Shown: positions 1-10,728 of the stretch, piece after piece
Position numbering within the stretch: the stretch's first letter is position 1
How the letters are laid out: the number at the start of each line of letters is the position of its first letter
Origin: Pseudomonadota bacterium
GTDB lineage: Bacteria; Oederibacteriota; Muellerivitia; Muellerivitales; Muellerivitaceae
Direction of reading: 5' to 3'
DNA: 58,330 bases
Assembly: GCA_021324075.1 (NCBI GenBank)
Contig: JAJPJW010000190.1
Span: forward strand, 1 to 58,330
Made by a program: the position numbers and the translations under genes
The notes under the pieces: generated by a model
The model's database searches: none
Told to the model about the DNA's origin: nothing
Seen by the model: the letters and a program-made list of their open reading frames with translations, nothing else

Positions 1-2040
1 AGAAGTATTTGCCGTCCTTGAGGGACGGCGCGGTCAAAGAAGTTTCGGTGATCCACTTGCTGCCGGGCCCGGGGATGGTATGGGGCTGGCTGTCGAGGGA
101 GACGTAATAGCCTTCCACCCCGGCCGACTCCTTGGGCGCTTCCCAAATGAACTTGGGAGTGGAGGTCTTGACCCATTGCCGGGGCGGATGGGTGGGGCTT
201 TGGATTTCGGGCGCTGCGGCCTGGGAATCAACTTGTAGTTTAAAGCTCGTGCAGGCGCCCGTATTGCCGGCCTTGTCCTTGGCCAGAAGGTGGAAATACC
301 AGATGCCGTCATCGGGCAGGGTCAGTACCGTACCCCGGGCGGTGGTCCAAGCCATTTCCTTGAGTTCGGGCTTCCAATGTTCTTCATTGTTCAACAGGTA
401 GTAATAGCCTTCGATGCCCGAGGGGTCCGCCGGGTCCTTCCAGGTCAGCTCCACCCGCCGCGAGCCATACCATTTTTGTGGGGTGGGGTGGCTGGGGGAG
501 GCCACCACCGGCGCGTCCACGGAAGTATCCAGGCGAACCTTAAAGAAGGCCGTCTCTTTGGAATAATTGCCCGCCGCGTCCTGGCAGATGGCCGCAAAGC
601 TGTGTACCCCGTCGCGGGGGATATCCAGGGTGACTTCGTTCTTTTCGGTGAAAGAGGCCGTCTTGGGGTCGGGCTGGGCCTTGGTGTCTTCGGAAAAAAT
701 GTAATAAAAGCCTGTCACGCCCGAAAGGTCGTCGGGAGCTGTGAGCTTGAAGGCAACCTTGGGATTCGAATACCACTGTTCCGGATCCGGATGGGTGGTG
801 GAGGAAACGAAGGGCTTGGCCACCTCGGTATCCACGCGAAGGGGGTAATGCACGGCCTTCCAATCCACGTTGCCGGCCTTGTCCTTGGTGGTGATGTGGA
901 AGTACCAAAGCCCATCATCGGTCAGTTCAAATGAAACGCTTCGCTCGCGGGTGAAGAGCGAGTTCTCGTTGTTGGGGACCGTGTCCGCCTTGCGGTCGAT
1001 GTTGTAGTAATAGCCCTCGATGCCCGAATGCTCGAAGGGATCCTCCCAGTTGATCACCACCCGGCGGTTACGGTACCACTTTCCGGATTGGCTTGAACCC
1101 GCCAGGGTTTCCAAGGGATGGCTGGGCGACGATACCTTTGGCGGACTGACGAGCGTATCGATGCAAATTTTCAGATGGCCCGCCTGGGGCGATAGGTTCT
1201 CGGCCCGGTCCTTGGTGCGGGCATGCACGAACCACTGACCGTCCTCCACTTCCTCGAAAACCGCTGTGGGCTTGTCAGTGAAGCGAGCCGATTCGGGATC
1301 CGGCAATGTCACGGGCTCATGGTCGATGCAATAGTAATAACCTTCGATGCCCGAGAGGTCGTGGGGCGCGATAAAGGCCACCTCGACTTTCTTGTTCGAA
1401 TACCACTCGCCGCTCTGGGGGTGGCTGGGGGAGGACAGGTTGGGCGCCAGGGCCTTGGTGTCGATGCGGATGGGACAATGGGCGGCTTCCCGGCCCGTAT
1501 TGCCCGCCTCATCCAATGTGGCGACGTGCACGTACCAGAGGCCGTCTTCCAGGGGGCCCAAGGTCAGGCGTGTTTCCTGGGTGAAATCCCCGGTACCGGG
1601 GCCGGGGACGGTGGTGGGCTCGTGATCGGCCTTGACGTAATAACCCTTCACCCCCGAAAGGTCCTTGGGCGCCTCCCAGGCGATGACCGGCGTGGGATTG
1701 GCCACCCATTTTTCCGGGTCCGGGTGGGAGGAGCTGGTGGGCCGCTGGGGCGGCGCCGCTTCGGTATCGATGAGGATCTTATAGTGGGAAGCCTGGCTGC
1801 CGAGATTGCCCGCCTCGTCCTCTCCCACCACGTGCAGGTACCAGCTTCCCTGGGGCGTGTCGGTGAAGGCGATACGCTTGTCCTCAGTGAAGGAGGCCTC
1901 AGGCGGGGCCGGGATGGTTTCGGGATAATGGTTCAAAACGTAGTGGTAGCCCGCCATGGGGATGGAGGGGGTGAGGAGGATTTCGATATTACTGGATTTC
2001 TCCCATTTGCCAGGTTGGGGATGGCTGGGGGAGCTGATGG
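1..2040 (-). repeat. Tandem Ig-like domain repeats, about 300 bp each
   Basis: Within the giant gene a repeat unit recurs near 2010, 1720, 1420, 1110, 785, 485 and 185 and probably continues past the edge. Each unit starts with a S-HP...W signature, carries a DLSGI-G-YY-like core and ends with DG-W-VH...D-AGN. The copies are diverged in DNA, so this is an old domain amplification rather than a recent tandem duplication. Confidence 0.75.
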
Positions 2041-3460
2041 CCGGGGGCGGCACCGCCGGGGTCTCGAATCGGGAAGCTTCGCTTACCGAAAGCGAGGAAG
2101 AACGGTAGGAACTCACGGCCCGGAACTCGTATTCGGTCTCGGCCTTCAGGTCGGTCAGGTGCATGCGGTGGTGAAATTTCATTCCCTTGTCCGTGACCAC
2201 CCGGGTGAGTTCAGGCGAAGCGGCAGCTTCGTCGAAGTGAACCTCGGAAGTGGCCGCGATATCGGTGGTCCAGGTGATCAAAGCACTGGAAGAAGAGAGT
2301 TTTTCAATGCGCAGATCGGAGATGGCCGGCATACGGGCCATATCGAAGGTGGACCGGAGGATGGCCCCGGTGTTTTCCGTTCCCGCGTAAAGATAGTCGC
2401 CGAAGATCGTAAAGGCGCGCACACCCTCTTGGTCGCCCGCGTAAGCCGTGGTCCATTCGGTGCCGTCCAGGGTCTTGAGGATGCGGCCCGAATTGCCCGT
2501 GCCCGCATAGAGGGCGTTCTCGAAGACTTCCATACAGTAAAGATTCAATTCCCTGCCGGATTCGTAGGCCAGGGCCCAGTCCGTCCCGTTTTCAGTACGG
2601 AAGACTTTGACCCCCTTGGGGCTGGAGGTGCCGGCATAGAAGGATCCGTTGAATTCCCGGAAACATTGGATGAAGTTTTGGCCCGTAGCGCTGACTTCCT
2701 CCCAATTCAACCCGTCGGGAGTGGAGAAAACGAGTCCGCTGGGGTAGGTGCCCGCATAAAGGCGGCCGCGGAAGACCCCCAGGCAGGTGACCGCCACTTC
2801 GCTCAAGGAGCCGACGTTGTTCCACTGGGTTCCGTCGTAAGCGTAAACCTTTCCTTGGGAACTGGTGCCCGCGTAGAGGCGGCCCTTGAACTCACAAAGG
2901 GCGTGGATGCGGTCTTCGCCCGTGGAAAAGGCATCGCGCCAGTTTTCCCCGTCCTGGGTGGTGTAAATAGCGCCGTTGAGGTTGGTGCCCGCGAAGAGGG
3001 CGGCTTCCCGTCCCGGAGCGGCGTAGGAGGTAAGACAGTAGACCTGGGTGGTGTAATCCCCCGTGGCTTCCTCGCCGCTTTTGCCGGGCGTGAAGAACTT
3101 CGTGGGGGTCTGGGTGATGGGGACCTTGGCCCAGGAACCCGGCGCCCCGCTACTGGACTTGAGCACCATGTCCTGGCCCGTGGCGGCGTAGAGGTTACCC
3201 CGGAACTCTGCCATATCGTAGATGTTGGGGATGTCCTTGAATTGCTCCAGGCTTTCGAAGAAGGCGGGCGTGGCCGAGGTGAAATAGAGGTCGAGGACGT
3301 TCTTGAGGTTCTCCAGGGCTTCCTTGGCGGTCTTGCCTTGGGCCTGACAGCCGGGCAAGAGGGGGCAGCGGGCCACAACGTTCCCATGGGCCCGGGTTTC
3401 CAACTCCACCGGGAAGTCGTAGGGAAAACTCTTTTTTTGGATTTTGTCGTCTTTTCGCAA
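1..3460 (-). CDS. Giant repeat protein: HicB-like N-terminus, seven-repeat propeller, FN3 and Ig-like repeats (partial)
   Basis: The frame is open from about 3469 to the left edge, so the C-terminus lies outside the window; at least 1150 residues are present. TTG at 3460 is the likely start because AGGTGG sits five bases upstream; GTG at 3469 is the alternative, and an in-frame TGA lies just before it. Residues ~12-60 resemble a HicB-family antitoxin fold (ARCPLLPGCQAQGKT then EALENLK). Residues ~80-375 hold seven repeats of about 50 residues built around LYAGT and DG..W, as in a seven-bladed propeller. An FN3-like domain (~380-463) follows, then at least seven Ig-like repeats of ~100 residues. 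Such repeats are usually extracellular, yet no signal peptide is visible at this start. Function unknown. Confidence 0.75.
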   Translation of the reverse strand, partial: MRKDDKIQKKSFPYDFPVELETRAHGNVVARCPLLPGCQAQGKTAKEALENLKNVLDLYFTSATPAFFESLEQFKDIPNIYDMAEFRGNLYAATGQDMVLKSSSGAPGSWAKVPITQTPTKFFTPGKSGEEATGDYTTQVYCLTSYAAPGREAALFAGTNLNGAIYTTQDGENWRDAFSTGEDRIHALCEFKGRLYAGTSSQGKVYAYDGTQWNNVGSLSEVAVTCLGVFRGRLYAGTYPSGLVFSTPDGLNWEEVSATGQNFIQCFREFNGSFYAGTSSPKGVKVFRTENGTDWALAYESGRELNLYCMEVFENALYAGTGNSGRILKTLDGTEWTTAYAGDQEGVRAFTIFGDYLYAGTENTGAILRSTFDMARMPAISDLRIEKLSSSSALITWTTDIAATSEVHFDEAAASPELTRVVTDKGMKFHHRMHLTDLKAETEYEFRAVSSYRSSSLSVSEASRFETPAVPPPAISSPSHPQPGKWEKSSNIEILLTPSIPMAGYHYVLNHYPETIPAPPEASFTEDKRIAFTDTPQGSWYLHVVGEDEAGNLGSQASHYKILIDTEAAPPQRPTSSSHPDPEKWVANPTPVIAWEAPKDLSGVKGYYVKADHEPTTVPGPGTGDFTQETRLTLGPLEDGLWYVHVATLDEAGNTGREAAHCPIRIDTKALAPNLSSPSHPQSGEWYSNKKVEVAFIAPHDLSGIEGYYYCIDHEPVTLPDPESARFTDKPTAVFEEVEDGQWFVHARTKDRAENLSPQAGHLKICIDTLVSPPKVSSPSHPLETLAGSSQSGKWYRNRRVVINWEDPFEHSGIEGYYYNIDRKADTVPNNENSLFTRERSVSFELTDDGLWYFHITTKDKAGNVDWKAVHYPLRVDTEVAKPFVSSTTHPDPEQWYSNPKVAFKLTAPDDLSGVTGFYYIFSEDTKAQPDPKTASFTEKNEVTLDIPRDGVHSFAAICQDAAGNYSKETAFFKVRLDTSVDAPVVASPSHPTPQKWYGSRRVELTWKDPADPSGIEGYYYLLNNEEHWKPELKEMAWTTARGTVLTLPDDGIWYFHLLAKDKAGNTGACTSFKLQVDSQAAAPEIQSPTHPPRQWVKTSTPKFIWEAPKESAGVEGYYVSLDSQPHTIPGPGSKWITETSLTAPSLKDGKYF

Positions 3461-3660
3461 CAGGCCCACCTGACTTCAATCGGTGTCGAAAGGCGTTGGT
3501 TTACGGATTCGGCGTCAAGGGGGGTATTTTAGTCAAATGGGCGGGGGTTGACAGTAACATTATCAACCTCAAAACAAAGGTATTTAGGCGTCCCAGACTC
3601 GATTAAGGGCAAAGAGAAAGCAAGTATTCTTCTTAGTAATTTTTATAAAATAGCCGAATT

Positions 3661-4398
3661 TTACTTTTTATCGAGCTTCATACCTTTAACAATTAAAATC
3701 CCTTCATCATCATCCGTCGCATTCAAATCAATCCATTTTTTCGTGTCAGTACCGATGTAAGACAAAGCTGTTCCCAACATATTCGGGAATTCACTTCTCA
3801 AATCACTTTCGCGATTCGAATTGACTATGTACGTCTTCCACAACTCAGCGAAATTTCCATTTTCATCTTTGTCGCGGGAAGAATAAGCAACTAACCGAAT
3901 GTATTTACTATACGTTTCATAGGTATAACTCTCCGTCTCTGAACCAATTACACCATAGCTTGGTTGGTAAGTAGTGTAATAATTTCCGTACATATCAGAG
4001 GTTGAAGTAGAGGACGAAATTCCGGTTTGACCATAGATAGGAACGCTGAATGTTTTTGTATGTTCATTCGGTTCACCTACCCCATAATCCAAGAAAACAA
4101 CAACATCTGGCTTCTGATGCTCGAAAACATTTTTATAACCCATAGATTCCAAAGCTCTTTTGATATAGGAAGCGTATTCCCTAAATTCTAAATCACTTGG
4201 ACTTATATCCTTGGACGCAGGCAAAACCAAACAGTATCCAACGTACGAAGATTCACCTTTAATTAAGTTTGAGTCACATATTGAATTCGTCGAAACAAAA
4301 TACGTGTCGTGAACGACGTAATTCAACCTACAACCACTCACCAAAACGCTAAAAAAAATTAAGAACATTTTTGAAAAATTGATAATTTTATTTTTCAT
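3661..4398 (-). CDS. Putative lipoprotein of unknown function, AT-rich
   Basis: The 245-residue product starts MKNKIINFSKMFLIFFSVLV and has a lipobox, LVSGC, at about residues 19-23, so it is probably a lipid-anchored envelope protein. The middle contains PDVVVFLDYGVGEP followed by a Ser/Tyr-rich stretch. This resembles poorly characterised lipoprotein families such as DUF4136 only loosely, and I assign no function. The gene is visibly AT-richer than its neighbours and uses many AAA, AAT and TTT codons, which suggests recent acquisition. GGGG lies eight to nine bases before the ATG. It stands alone between mutS upstream and the giant repeat gene downstream, with AT-rich spacers of 58 and ~200 bp. 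Confidence 0.65.
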   Translation of the reverse strand: MKNKIINFSKMFLIFFSVLVSGCRLNYVVHDTYFVSTNSICDSNLIKGESSYVGYCLVLPASKDISPSDLEFREYASYIKRALESMGYKNVFEHQKPDVVVFLDYGVGEPNEHTKTFSVPIYGQTGISSSTSTSDMYGNYYTTYQPSYGVIGSETESYTYETYSKYIRLVAYSSRDKDENGNFAELWKTYIVNSNRESDLRSEFPNMLGTALSYIGTDTKKWIDLNATDDDEGILIVKGMKLDKK

Positions 4399-4456
4399 AA
4401 ATACCCCGCCTTCATTTTTAATAAATTTCTCAGCTTAAGTTCGTGATGAATTACAG

Positions 4457-7084
4457 CTATTCTTCTATTTTCTTTTTCCACTCTCCCAACAAATTCAGCG
4501 CATCCCTAGGTGTCAGGTCGTCCACATCCAGTCCCTTTAGCTCCTCAAGGATCGGGTGAGTGGCACCAGTTCCGAAGAAGGAGAGTTGGGGAACCGAGCC
4601 CTCTTCCGCGGCTTCGGGTTGGGGGGAAGGTTGGGCCTCGACGGTCTTGCCCAAGAAGGTGCCTGTTTCCAACCCCGCCAATATCTTCTTGGCCCGGGCG
4701 ACGACTTCCTTAGGGACACCCGCCAGACGGGCCACCTGAATTCCGTAGCTCTTGTCCGTTCCGCCTTCCACGATCTTGCGCAGGAACAGGATCTGCTCGT
4801 TCCATTCCCGTACCGCAATGTTGAAGTTCTTCACGTTGGGGAAGGTGCCTGAAAGCCGGGTTAATTCGTGGTAATGGGTGGCGAAAAGAGTGCGGGCCTT
4901 TAGCTTTTGGGCGATGTATTCCACCACCGCCCAGGCGATGGAAACACCATCGAAGGTCGAGGTTCCCCGCCCCACTTCGTCCAGGATAAGAAGGCTCTTA
5001 GATGTCGCGTGGTTGAGGATATTGGCCGTCTCCACCATTTCCACCATGAAGGTACTCTGGCCCTGCGTCAGGGCATCGGAGGCCCCCACGCGCGAAAAGA
5101 TGCGGTCCACGATGCCCGCCTTCATGCTCTTGGCCGGCACGTAAAAGCCCACCTGGGCCATGAGGGCCAACAAGGCCACCTGGCGGATATAGGTGCTTTT
5201 GCCCGCCATATTCGGGCCGGTCAGGACGACGATTTCAACCCCATCCACGCCCAGGTGGCTGTCGTTGGGTACGAACTGGTCGGAAGACAGGATGCGGTCC
5301 AGGACCGGGTGGCGCCCGTCCACGATGGAAAGCTCGGTGGTATCGTCCACCTCGGGCCTCACGTAACGACCCCTATCGGCCACCGCCGCCATGCAGGAAA
5401 AGACGTCCAGTTCGGCGATGGTGCGGGCCACCCGTTGCAGCCGTGAAAGCTCCTTAGCCACCTGGCTACGGATGCCCTCGAACAGCTCATATTCCATGCG
5501 GTCGGCCTTGTCCTGGGCGCCCAGGACCTTGCCTTCCATCTCCTTGAGTTCGGGCGTGATGAATCGCTCGGCGTTCACCAGGGTCTGCTTACGGTGGTAG
5601 TCGGCGGGCACCTTGTCCAGGTTAGCCTTGGAGACCTCGATGTAATAACCGAAGACCGAGGTGTAGCGCACCTTGAGGGAGCCGATGCCCGTGCGGGCCT
5701 TTTCCTTTTCTTCCAGCTGGGCGATCCAGCTCTTGCCTTCCAGCGAGGCGCTCTTGAGTTCGTCCAGTTCCTTGTTATAACCGGCTTTGATGAGCCCCCC
5801 TTCCTTGAGGGCCAGGGGCGGTTCGTCGTGGATGGCCTTTTCCAGCAGTTGGTGGACTTCCTTCAGGTTGTCCCAGACTTCCACCCTTTCCTTGATGGCC
5901 TGGGCCTTGAAGCCCGAGAGGACGCGGTGGATTTTGGGAAGCAAGGCGAGGGTTGTCCGCAGGGCCACCATGTCGCGGGCATTGGCCGTGCCGCAACCGA
6001 TGCGGCCCGAAAGCCTCTCCAAGTCCGAAACTTCCCGGAAGAAGTCCCTTAAGACTTCCCGGTCTTCTTTGCGGGCCAACAATTCCTCGACCGCGTCCTG
6101 CCGCCGCTTGACCTGGGAGACAGCGGTTAAGGGGGTCACCAGCCATTGCCGCAGCAATCGCCCGCCCATTGAAGTCACTGTCTCATCCAGCACCGAAAGC
6201 AGGGTGCCTTCCTTGCCGTCGTCCCGCATGGGCTTGATAATTTCCAAGTTTCTCTGGGTGGTGGCGTCGAGCACCATGCCTTCCCCAACCTGGAAGGTGG
6301 AAAGGGTCACCAGGTGGGAAAGGACGCTGTGGGTGGTTTCTTTCAGGTATTGCAGGATGGCCCCGGCGGCCCGGATTGCCTGATCCTGGCCCGAGAGGCC
6401 AAACCCGTCGAGGGACTTCACCTGGAAATGTTCCTGCAGGACTTCCTTGCCCTCGTCGGCGGAAAACTTCCAATCTTCCATGTGGGACTTCTTGGCCCCA
6501 TTGGCCGACTTGAGCATCTGGGCCCAGGGTTCGTCGGTGGGCTGGGTCATGGGCATGAGGATTTCGGATGGGTTGAACTTGGAAAGCTCGTTGGAGGCCG
6601 TGGAAAAACGCTCGGGGCCGTGCAGTTCGCAGGCCTTGAATTCACCGGTGGTCACATCCACCACCGCCATTCCCAGGGCCTGGGTTGAATGCACCAGGGA
6701 AACCAGGTAGTTGTTGGCCTTTTCGTCCAACATCGAGGCCGAAAGCACCGTACCAGGGGTGATGACCCGGGATATCTCGCGCTTCACCAACCCCTTGGCC
6801 GTGGCCGGATCCTCGGCCTGTTCGCAGATGGCGATGGAGAAACCCGCCTTGACCAGTTTGGAGATGTAGTTGTCCGCCGCGTGGAAGGGAATTCCCGCCA
6901 TGGGGATTTTCTGGTTGTTGCCACCGGCCCGGGCGGTCAGGGTGAGGTGCAGGACCCTGGCGGCCGTCTTGGCATCGTCGAAGAACATCTCGTAAAAATC
7001 GCCCAAACGGAAAAAGAGGATCTCATCCTTGTGGATCCTCTTCATTTCCAGGTACTGCCGCATCATCGGCGTCAGGTCATCCAT
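4457..7084 (-). CDS. mutS: DNA mismatch repair protein MutS
   Basis: At 875 residues this has the normal MutS length. It recognises mismatches and starts repair with MutL. The mismatch-binding motif GDFYEMFFDDA (Phe-x-Glu) is at ~residues 27-37, the connector and clamp regions follow, and the ABC-type ATPase has Walker A GPNMAGKST near residue 620, Walker B LLILDEVGRGTSTFDG and the ATHYHEL switch. The C-terminus keeps a DNA/dimer-contact helix after a Pro/Glu-rich linker. The ATG start gives the usual N-terminus (DDLTPMMRQYLEMK). No mutL is in the window. The upstream Sel1-repeat gene is 66 bp away and could share a transcript. Confidence 0.97.
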   Translation of the reverse strand: MDDLTPMMRQYLEMKRIHKDEILFFRLGDFYEMFFDDAKTAARVLHLTLTARAGGNNQKIPMAGIPFHAADNYISKLVKAGFSIAICEQAEDPATAKGLVKREISRVITPGTVLSASMLDEKANNYLVSLVHSTQALGMAVVDVTTGEFKACELHGPERFSTASNELSKFNPSEILMPMTQPTDEPWAQMLKSANGAKKSHMEDWKFSADEGKEVLQEHFQVKSLDGFGLSGQDQAIRAAGAILQYLKETTHSVLSHLVTLSTFQVGEGMVLDATTQRNLEIIKPMRDDGKEGTLLSVLDETVTSMGGRLLRQWLVTPLTAVSQVKRRQDAVEELLARKEDREVLRDFFREVSDLERLSGRIGCGTANARDMVALRTTLALLPKIHRVLSGFKAQAIKERVEVWDNLKEVHQLLEKAIHDEPPLALKEGGLIKAGYNKELDELKSASLEGKSWIAQLEEKEKARTGIGSLKVRYTSVFGYYIEVSKANLDKVPADYHRKQTLVNAERFITPELKEMEGKVLGAQDKADRMEYELFEGIRSQVAKELSRLQRVARTIAELDVFSCMAAVADRGRYVRPEVDDTTELSIVDGRHPVLDRILSSDQFVPNDSHLGVDGVEIVVLTGPNMAGKSTYIRQVALLALMAQVGFYVPAKSMKAGIVDRIFSRVGASDALTQGQSTFMVEMVETANILNHATSKSLLILDEVGRGTSTFDGVSIAWAVVEYIAQKLKARTLFATHYHELTRLSGTFPNVKNFNIAVREWNEQILFLRKIVEGGTDKSYGIQVARLAGVPKEVVARAKKILAGLETGTFLGKTVEAQPSPQPEAAEEGSVPQLSFFGTGATHPILEELKGLDVDDLTPRDALNLLGEWKKKIEE

Positions 7085-7150
7085 TTGACATCCACTTCCA
7101 ATAATCGTTATCGACCTTCCCGACTCGTTTCCCGCCGGAAGCCATCCGCT

Positions 7151-8038
7151 TCACCCCATTTGCGCCAAAAGTTCTTTTGCTTTTTGATTCCCTTGGAGGG
7201 CGCCCTTCTGGAGCCATTCCTTGGCCTTCTTTAAATCCTTTTTCACACCCTGCCCGTAATAGTAGGACGCCCCCAACATGGACTCACCTGTCACATTTCC
7301 CGCGTCCGCGGCTTTGCGGAGATATTTCACCGCTAAAACCATTTTGGAAGGATCCCGGTTTGCGGTCGCTTGAGCCACATAACAACTGGCCAGGCCTACG
7401 TTCCCTTCTGAATTTCCTGCATTAGCCGCCTTCTCAAATAACTTGTAAGCTTCAGCGAATTTATGGCTGTTGAAGGCCGCATAACCTTGGGATACCCAAC
7501 TGGAAGATTCGTTGACCTCTCCTCGGGAAACCCCATTTCCTGCCGGTTGAACGGTTGGTTGGTCATCGGTCGAGGGCGCGGGCGCGGAGCTTGAAGAGCC
7601 GGGGGTTGAAGACGCCTGGTCCAACCGTTTCAACGCCGAATTGGCTGCGGCAAAACCGTTTTGAGCCGACTGTTGGTACATTTTTTGGGCTGTGTCCATG
7701 TCTTGGCGCGTGCCCCAGCCGTTTTCATAACAATTTCCAAGGTAAAATTCACATCTTCCGTCCCCTTGCCCCGCCCCCTTCCGGAAGCATTGGAAGGCCT
7801 TTCCCTCGTCCGCGCCTATTCCTTGGCCGGCTAGGTAACAATAGCCCAAGTGGTATTCGCCATCGGCGCTGCCTTGCTCCGCCGCCATTTGGAACCACTG
7901 GAAGGCCTCTCCGTCCTTGCCCAACTTCTGGGCGTCGATTCCCCTTTGAATGATTTTATTGTTGTCAGATTGCGCGAAACAAAAGTTTCCCATTAAGCCG
8001 AAAAAACTGGCGATACAGAGCAAAACATACTTTTTCAT
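7151..8038 (-). CDS. Secreted Sel1-repeat (TPR-like) protein
   Basis: The 295-residue product has a signal peptide (hydrophobic residues ~4-20, cleavage after CFAQ or nearby) and at least five Sel1-like repeats recognisable by LGYCYLAGQGI, YLGNCYENGWG and LGASYYYGQGV. A low-complexity Ser/Pro/Ala linker at ~145-175 splits the repeats into two blocks. Sel1 repeats are protein-interaction solenoids; in Gram-negative bacteria they often act in the periplasm, but the partner here is unknown. It follows the TPR-SPOR gene by 26 bp, so the two are probably co-transcribed. Function beyond scaffolding cannot be read from the sequence. Confidence 0.85.
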   Translation of the reverse strand: MKKYVLLCIASFFGLMGNFCFAQSDNNKIIQRGIDAQKLGKDGEAFQWFQMAAEQGSADGEYHLGYCYLAGQGIGADEGKAFQCFRKGAGQGDGRCEFYLGNCYENGWGTRQDMDTAQKMYQQSAQNGFAAANSALKRLDQASSTPGSSSSAPAPSTDDQPTVQPAGNGVSRGEVNESSSWVSQGYAAFNSHKFAEAYKLFEKAANAGNSEGNVGLASCYVAQATANRDPSKMVLAVKYLRKAADAGNVTGESMLGASYYYGQGVKKDLKKAKEWLQKGALQGNQKAKELLAQMG

Positions 8039-8064
8039 AATTGTTCCCCGTTCATACTCTTTTC

Positions 8065-9279
8065 CTAATCCTCGACGACGATGGCTTTTTCCTTCAGCTT
8101 CTTCGTCAGTTCATCCGCGAATTTCTGGGCGGAAACCTTGTCGGCGAAGTCCCCCACACGGACCTTGTACATCGGGTAAGGCATGTCCCCGGCCTTGACC
8201 GTCACCACGTAGGGTTTGTAGCCGGCCTTCCTCACGCCCTTTTGCGCCTTGTCCACGTAGAGTTTCTTGGAGTAAACCCCCACCTGCACGTGGAAGGGCT
8301 TGGAAATAGCGTCGGTTTCCGGGGCGGCTTCCTGCGCGGTTTCGGTTGGAACGGGCGTCACGGTGGGTTCACTCGCCACCACCACCGGCGTGGCGGTCGG
8401 CTCCGGGGCCTGGGCTTCGGCCGCAGGGGGCAGGTCGGCGTGCTCTTTTTCCAGTTCCTGCAGGCGGCCCCGGGCCTCCGACACCTCGAAGGCCTGGGGA
8501 TATTGCTGGATCAGGGTCTGGTAGGCCGCATGGGCTTCCTTCCACTTCTGCTCGGACTCATAGGTCTGTCCTAGCTTCAGGTAAACCAGGTTCATCTCAT
8601 CGTAGAAATGGTACTGGTCCAATATTTTCAAATACCGTTTTTCGGCATCCTGGTACTTCTTCATTTTGAAGTAGGCGTTCCCCGTTCCCAAGAGGGCCTT
8701 GGGCGCCCAGGGGCTGTCGGGGGAGTCGTTCAGGACCTTTTGGTACTCGTCCAGGGCTTCCTGGTTCTTGTCCAAGGCGAGGAGCGAAGAGGCGTACCAA
8801 TAGCGCACCTCGGGCATGGAATTACTTTTGGGATAGTGGTCCAGGAACTCTTTATAGCTGTCCGCCGCCTCGTCGTACTTATCCGCCAGGTAATAGCGGG
8901 ACCCCAGGTCTTTCTGGGCTTCCTCTCCCTCGGGCCGGGCGCTGTATTCGGTGGCCAGCTCCCGGAACTGCACGGTGGAAACCGTGAAATCCTCCTGCAG
9001 ATTGGCCAGGAGGAGCCGGGCCTTGGGGATGAAATCCCCCATGGGATACTTGGCCACGAGCTGGTTGAGGCTGTCCTTGGCCTGCTTGTAGTTCTTTTCC
9101 TGGAAGAGTTTCTGGGCCTTGTCATAGAGCGACTGGCCGCTATCAGCAGTAGTCACGGGGGTCGCCTGAATGGCAAAAGACGGCAACGGCATTAAATAGC
9201 CACAGATGCATGGGATGCACAGGGATAGCGAACACCCAAGGACATAATAAAAAAATCTTTTATTTTCTTTTTGTTTCAT
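8065..9279 (-). CDS. TPR protein with C-terminal SPOR domain
   Basis: This 404-residue protein has a hydrophobic N-terminus (~10-36), several TPR units with the YPK/YPQ spacing typical of YbgF/BamD-like envelope proteins (~50-265), a Pro/Thr/Ala-rich linker (~270-320) and a C-terminal SPOR domain (starting FHVQVGVYSKK). SPOR domains bind glycan strands lacking stem peptides at division sites, so a periplasmic, cell-division-related role is likely. Oddly, the first ~30 codons lie inside an inverted-repeat element (9197-9321) whose left arm encodes part of the hydrophobic segment (SLCIPCICGYLM). GGAAAG precedes the ATG at a long spacing. An internal ATG at MPLPSFAIQA would give a very short leader. 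The start is therefore less certain than the rest. Confidence 0.85.
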   Translation of the reverse strand: MKQKENKRFFYYVLGCSLSLCIPCICGYLMPLPSFAIQATPVTTADSGQSLYDKAQKLFQEKNYKQAKDSLNQLVAKYPMGDFIPKARLLLANLQEDFTVSTVQFRELATEYSARPEGEEAQKDLGSRYYLADKYDEAADSYKEFLDHYPKSNSMPEVRYWYASSLLALDKNQEALDEYQKVLNDSPDSPWAPKALLGTGNAYFKMKKYQDAEKRYLKILDQYHFYDEMNLVYLKLGQTYESEQKWKEAHAAYQTLIQQYPQAFEVSEARGRLQELEKEHADLPPAAEAQAPEPTATPVVVASEPTVTPVPTETAQEAAPETDAISKPFHVQVGVYSKKLYVDKAQKGVRKAGYKPYVVTVKAGDMPYPMYKVRVGDFADKVSAQKFADELTKKLKEKAIVVED

Positions 9280-9318
9280 CTTTTTCTTTCCAATCCCATG
9301 TATCCCATGAATCTGTGG

Positions 9319-9321
<3 letters not shown>
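9197..9321. repeat. Inverted-repeat element of the CCACRGATG type, copy 1
   Basis: Left arm 9197-9226 and right arm 9293-9321 are near-perfect inverted copies (core TAGCCACAGAT then CATGGGAT), with one gap and a few mismatches, around a 66-bp AT-rich loop. The right arm contains the miaB stop codon (TAG) and the left arm lies in the 5' coding region of the TPR-SPOR gene. It resembles the short CCAC(A/G)GATG intergenic repeats common in many bacterial genomes. There is no transposase, so it would have to move in trans. Confidence 0.7.
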
Positions 9322-10662
<1,341 letters not shown>

Positions 10663-10728
10663 GGAAGAGCCTATCTATTTGAAATGGAGGGAGATTTTAA
10701 TGCGTTTTAGGGCGGGAGGCAACCGGCC

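Noticed and set aside
1223-3532. Long plus-strand ORF of 769 codons
   Set aside because: It lies opposite the giant repeat gene, which has recognisable propeller and Ig-like repeats; the plus-strand product has no family features and reflects the GC-rich third-position pattern.
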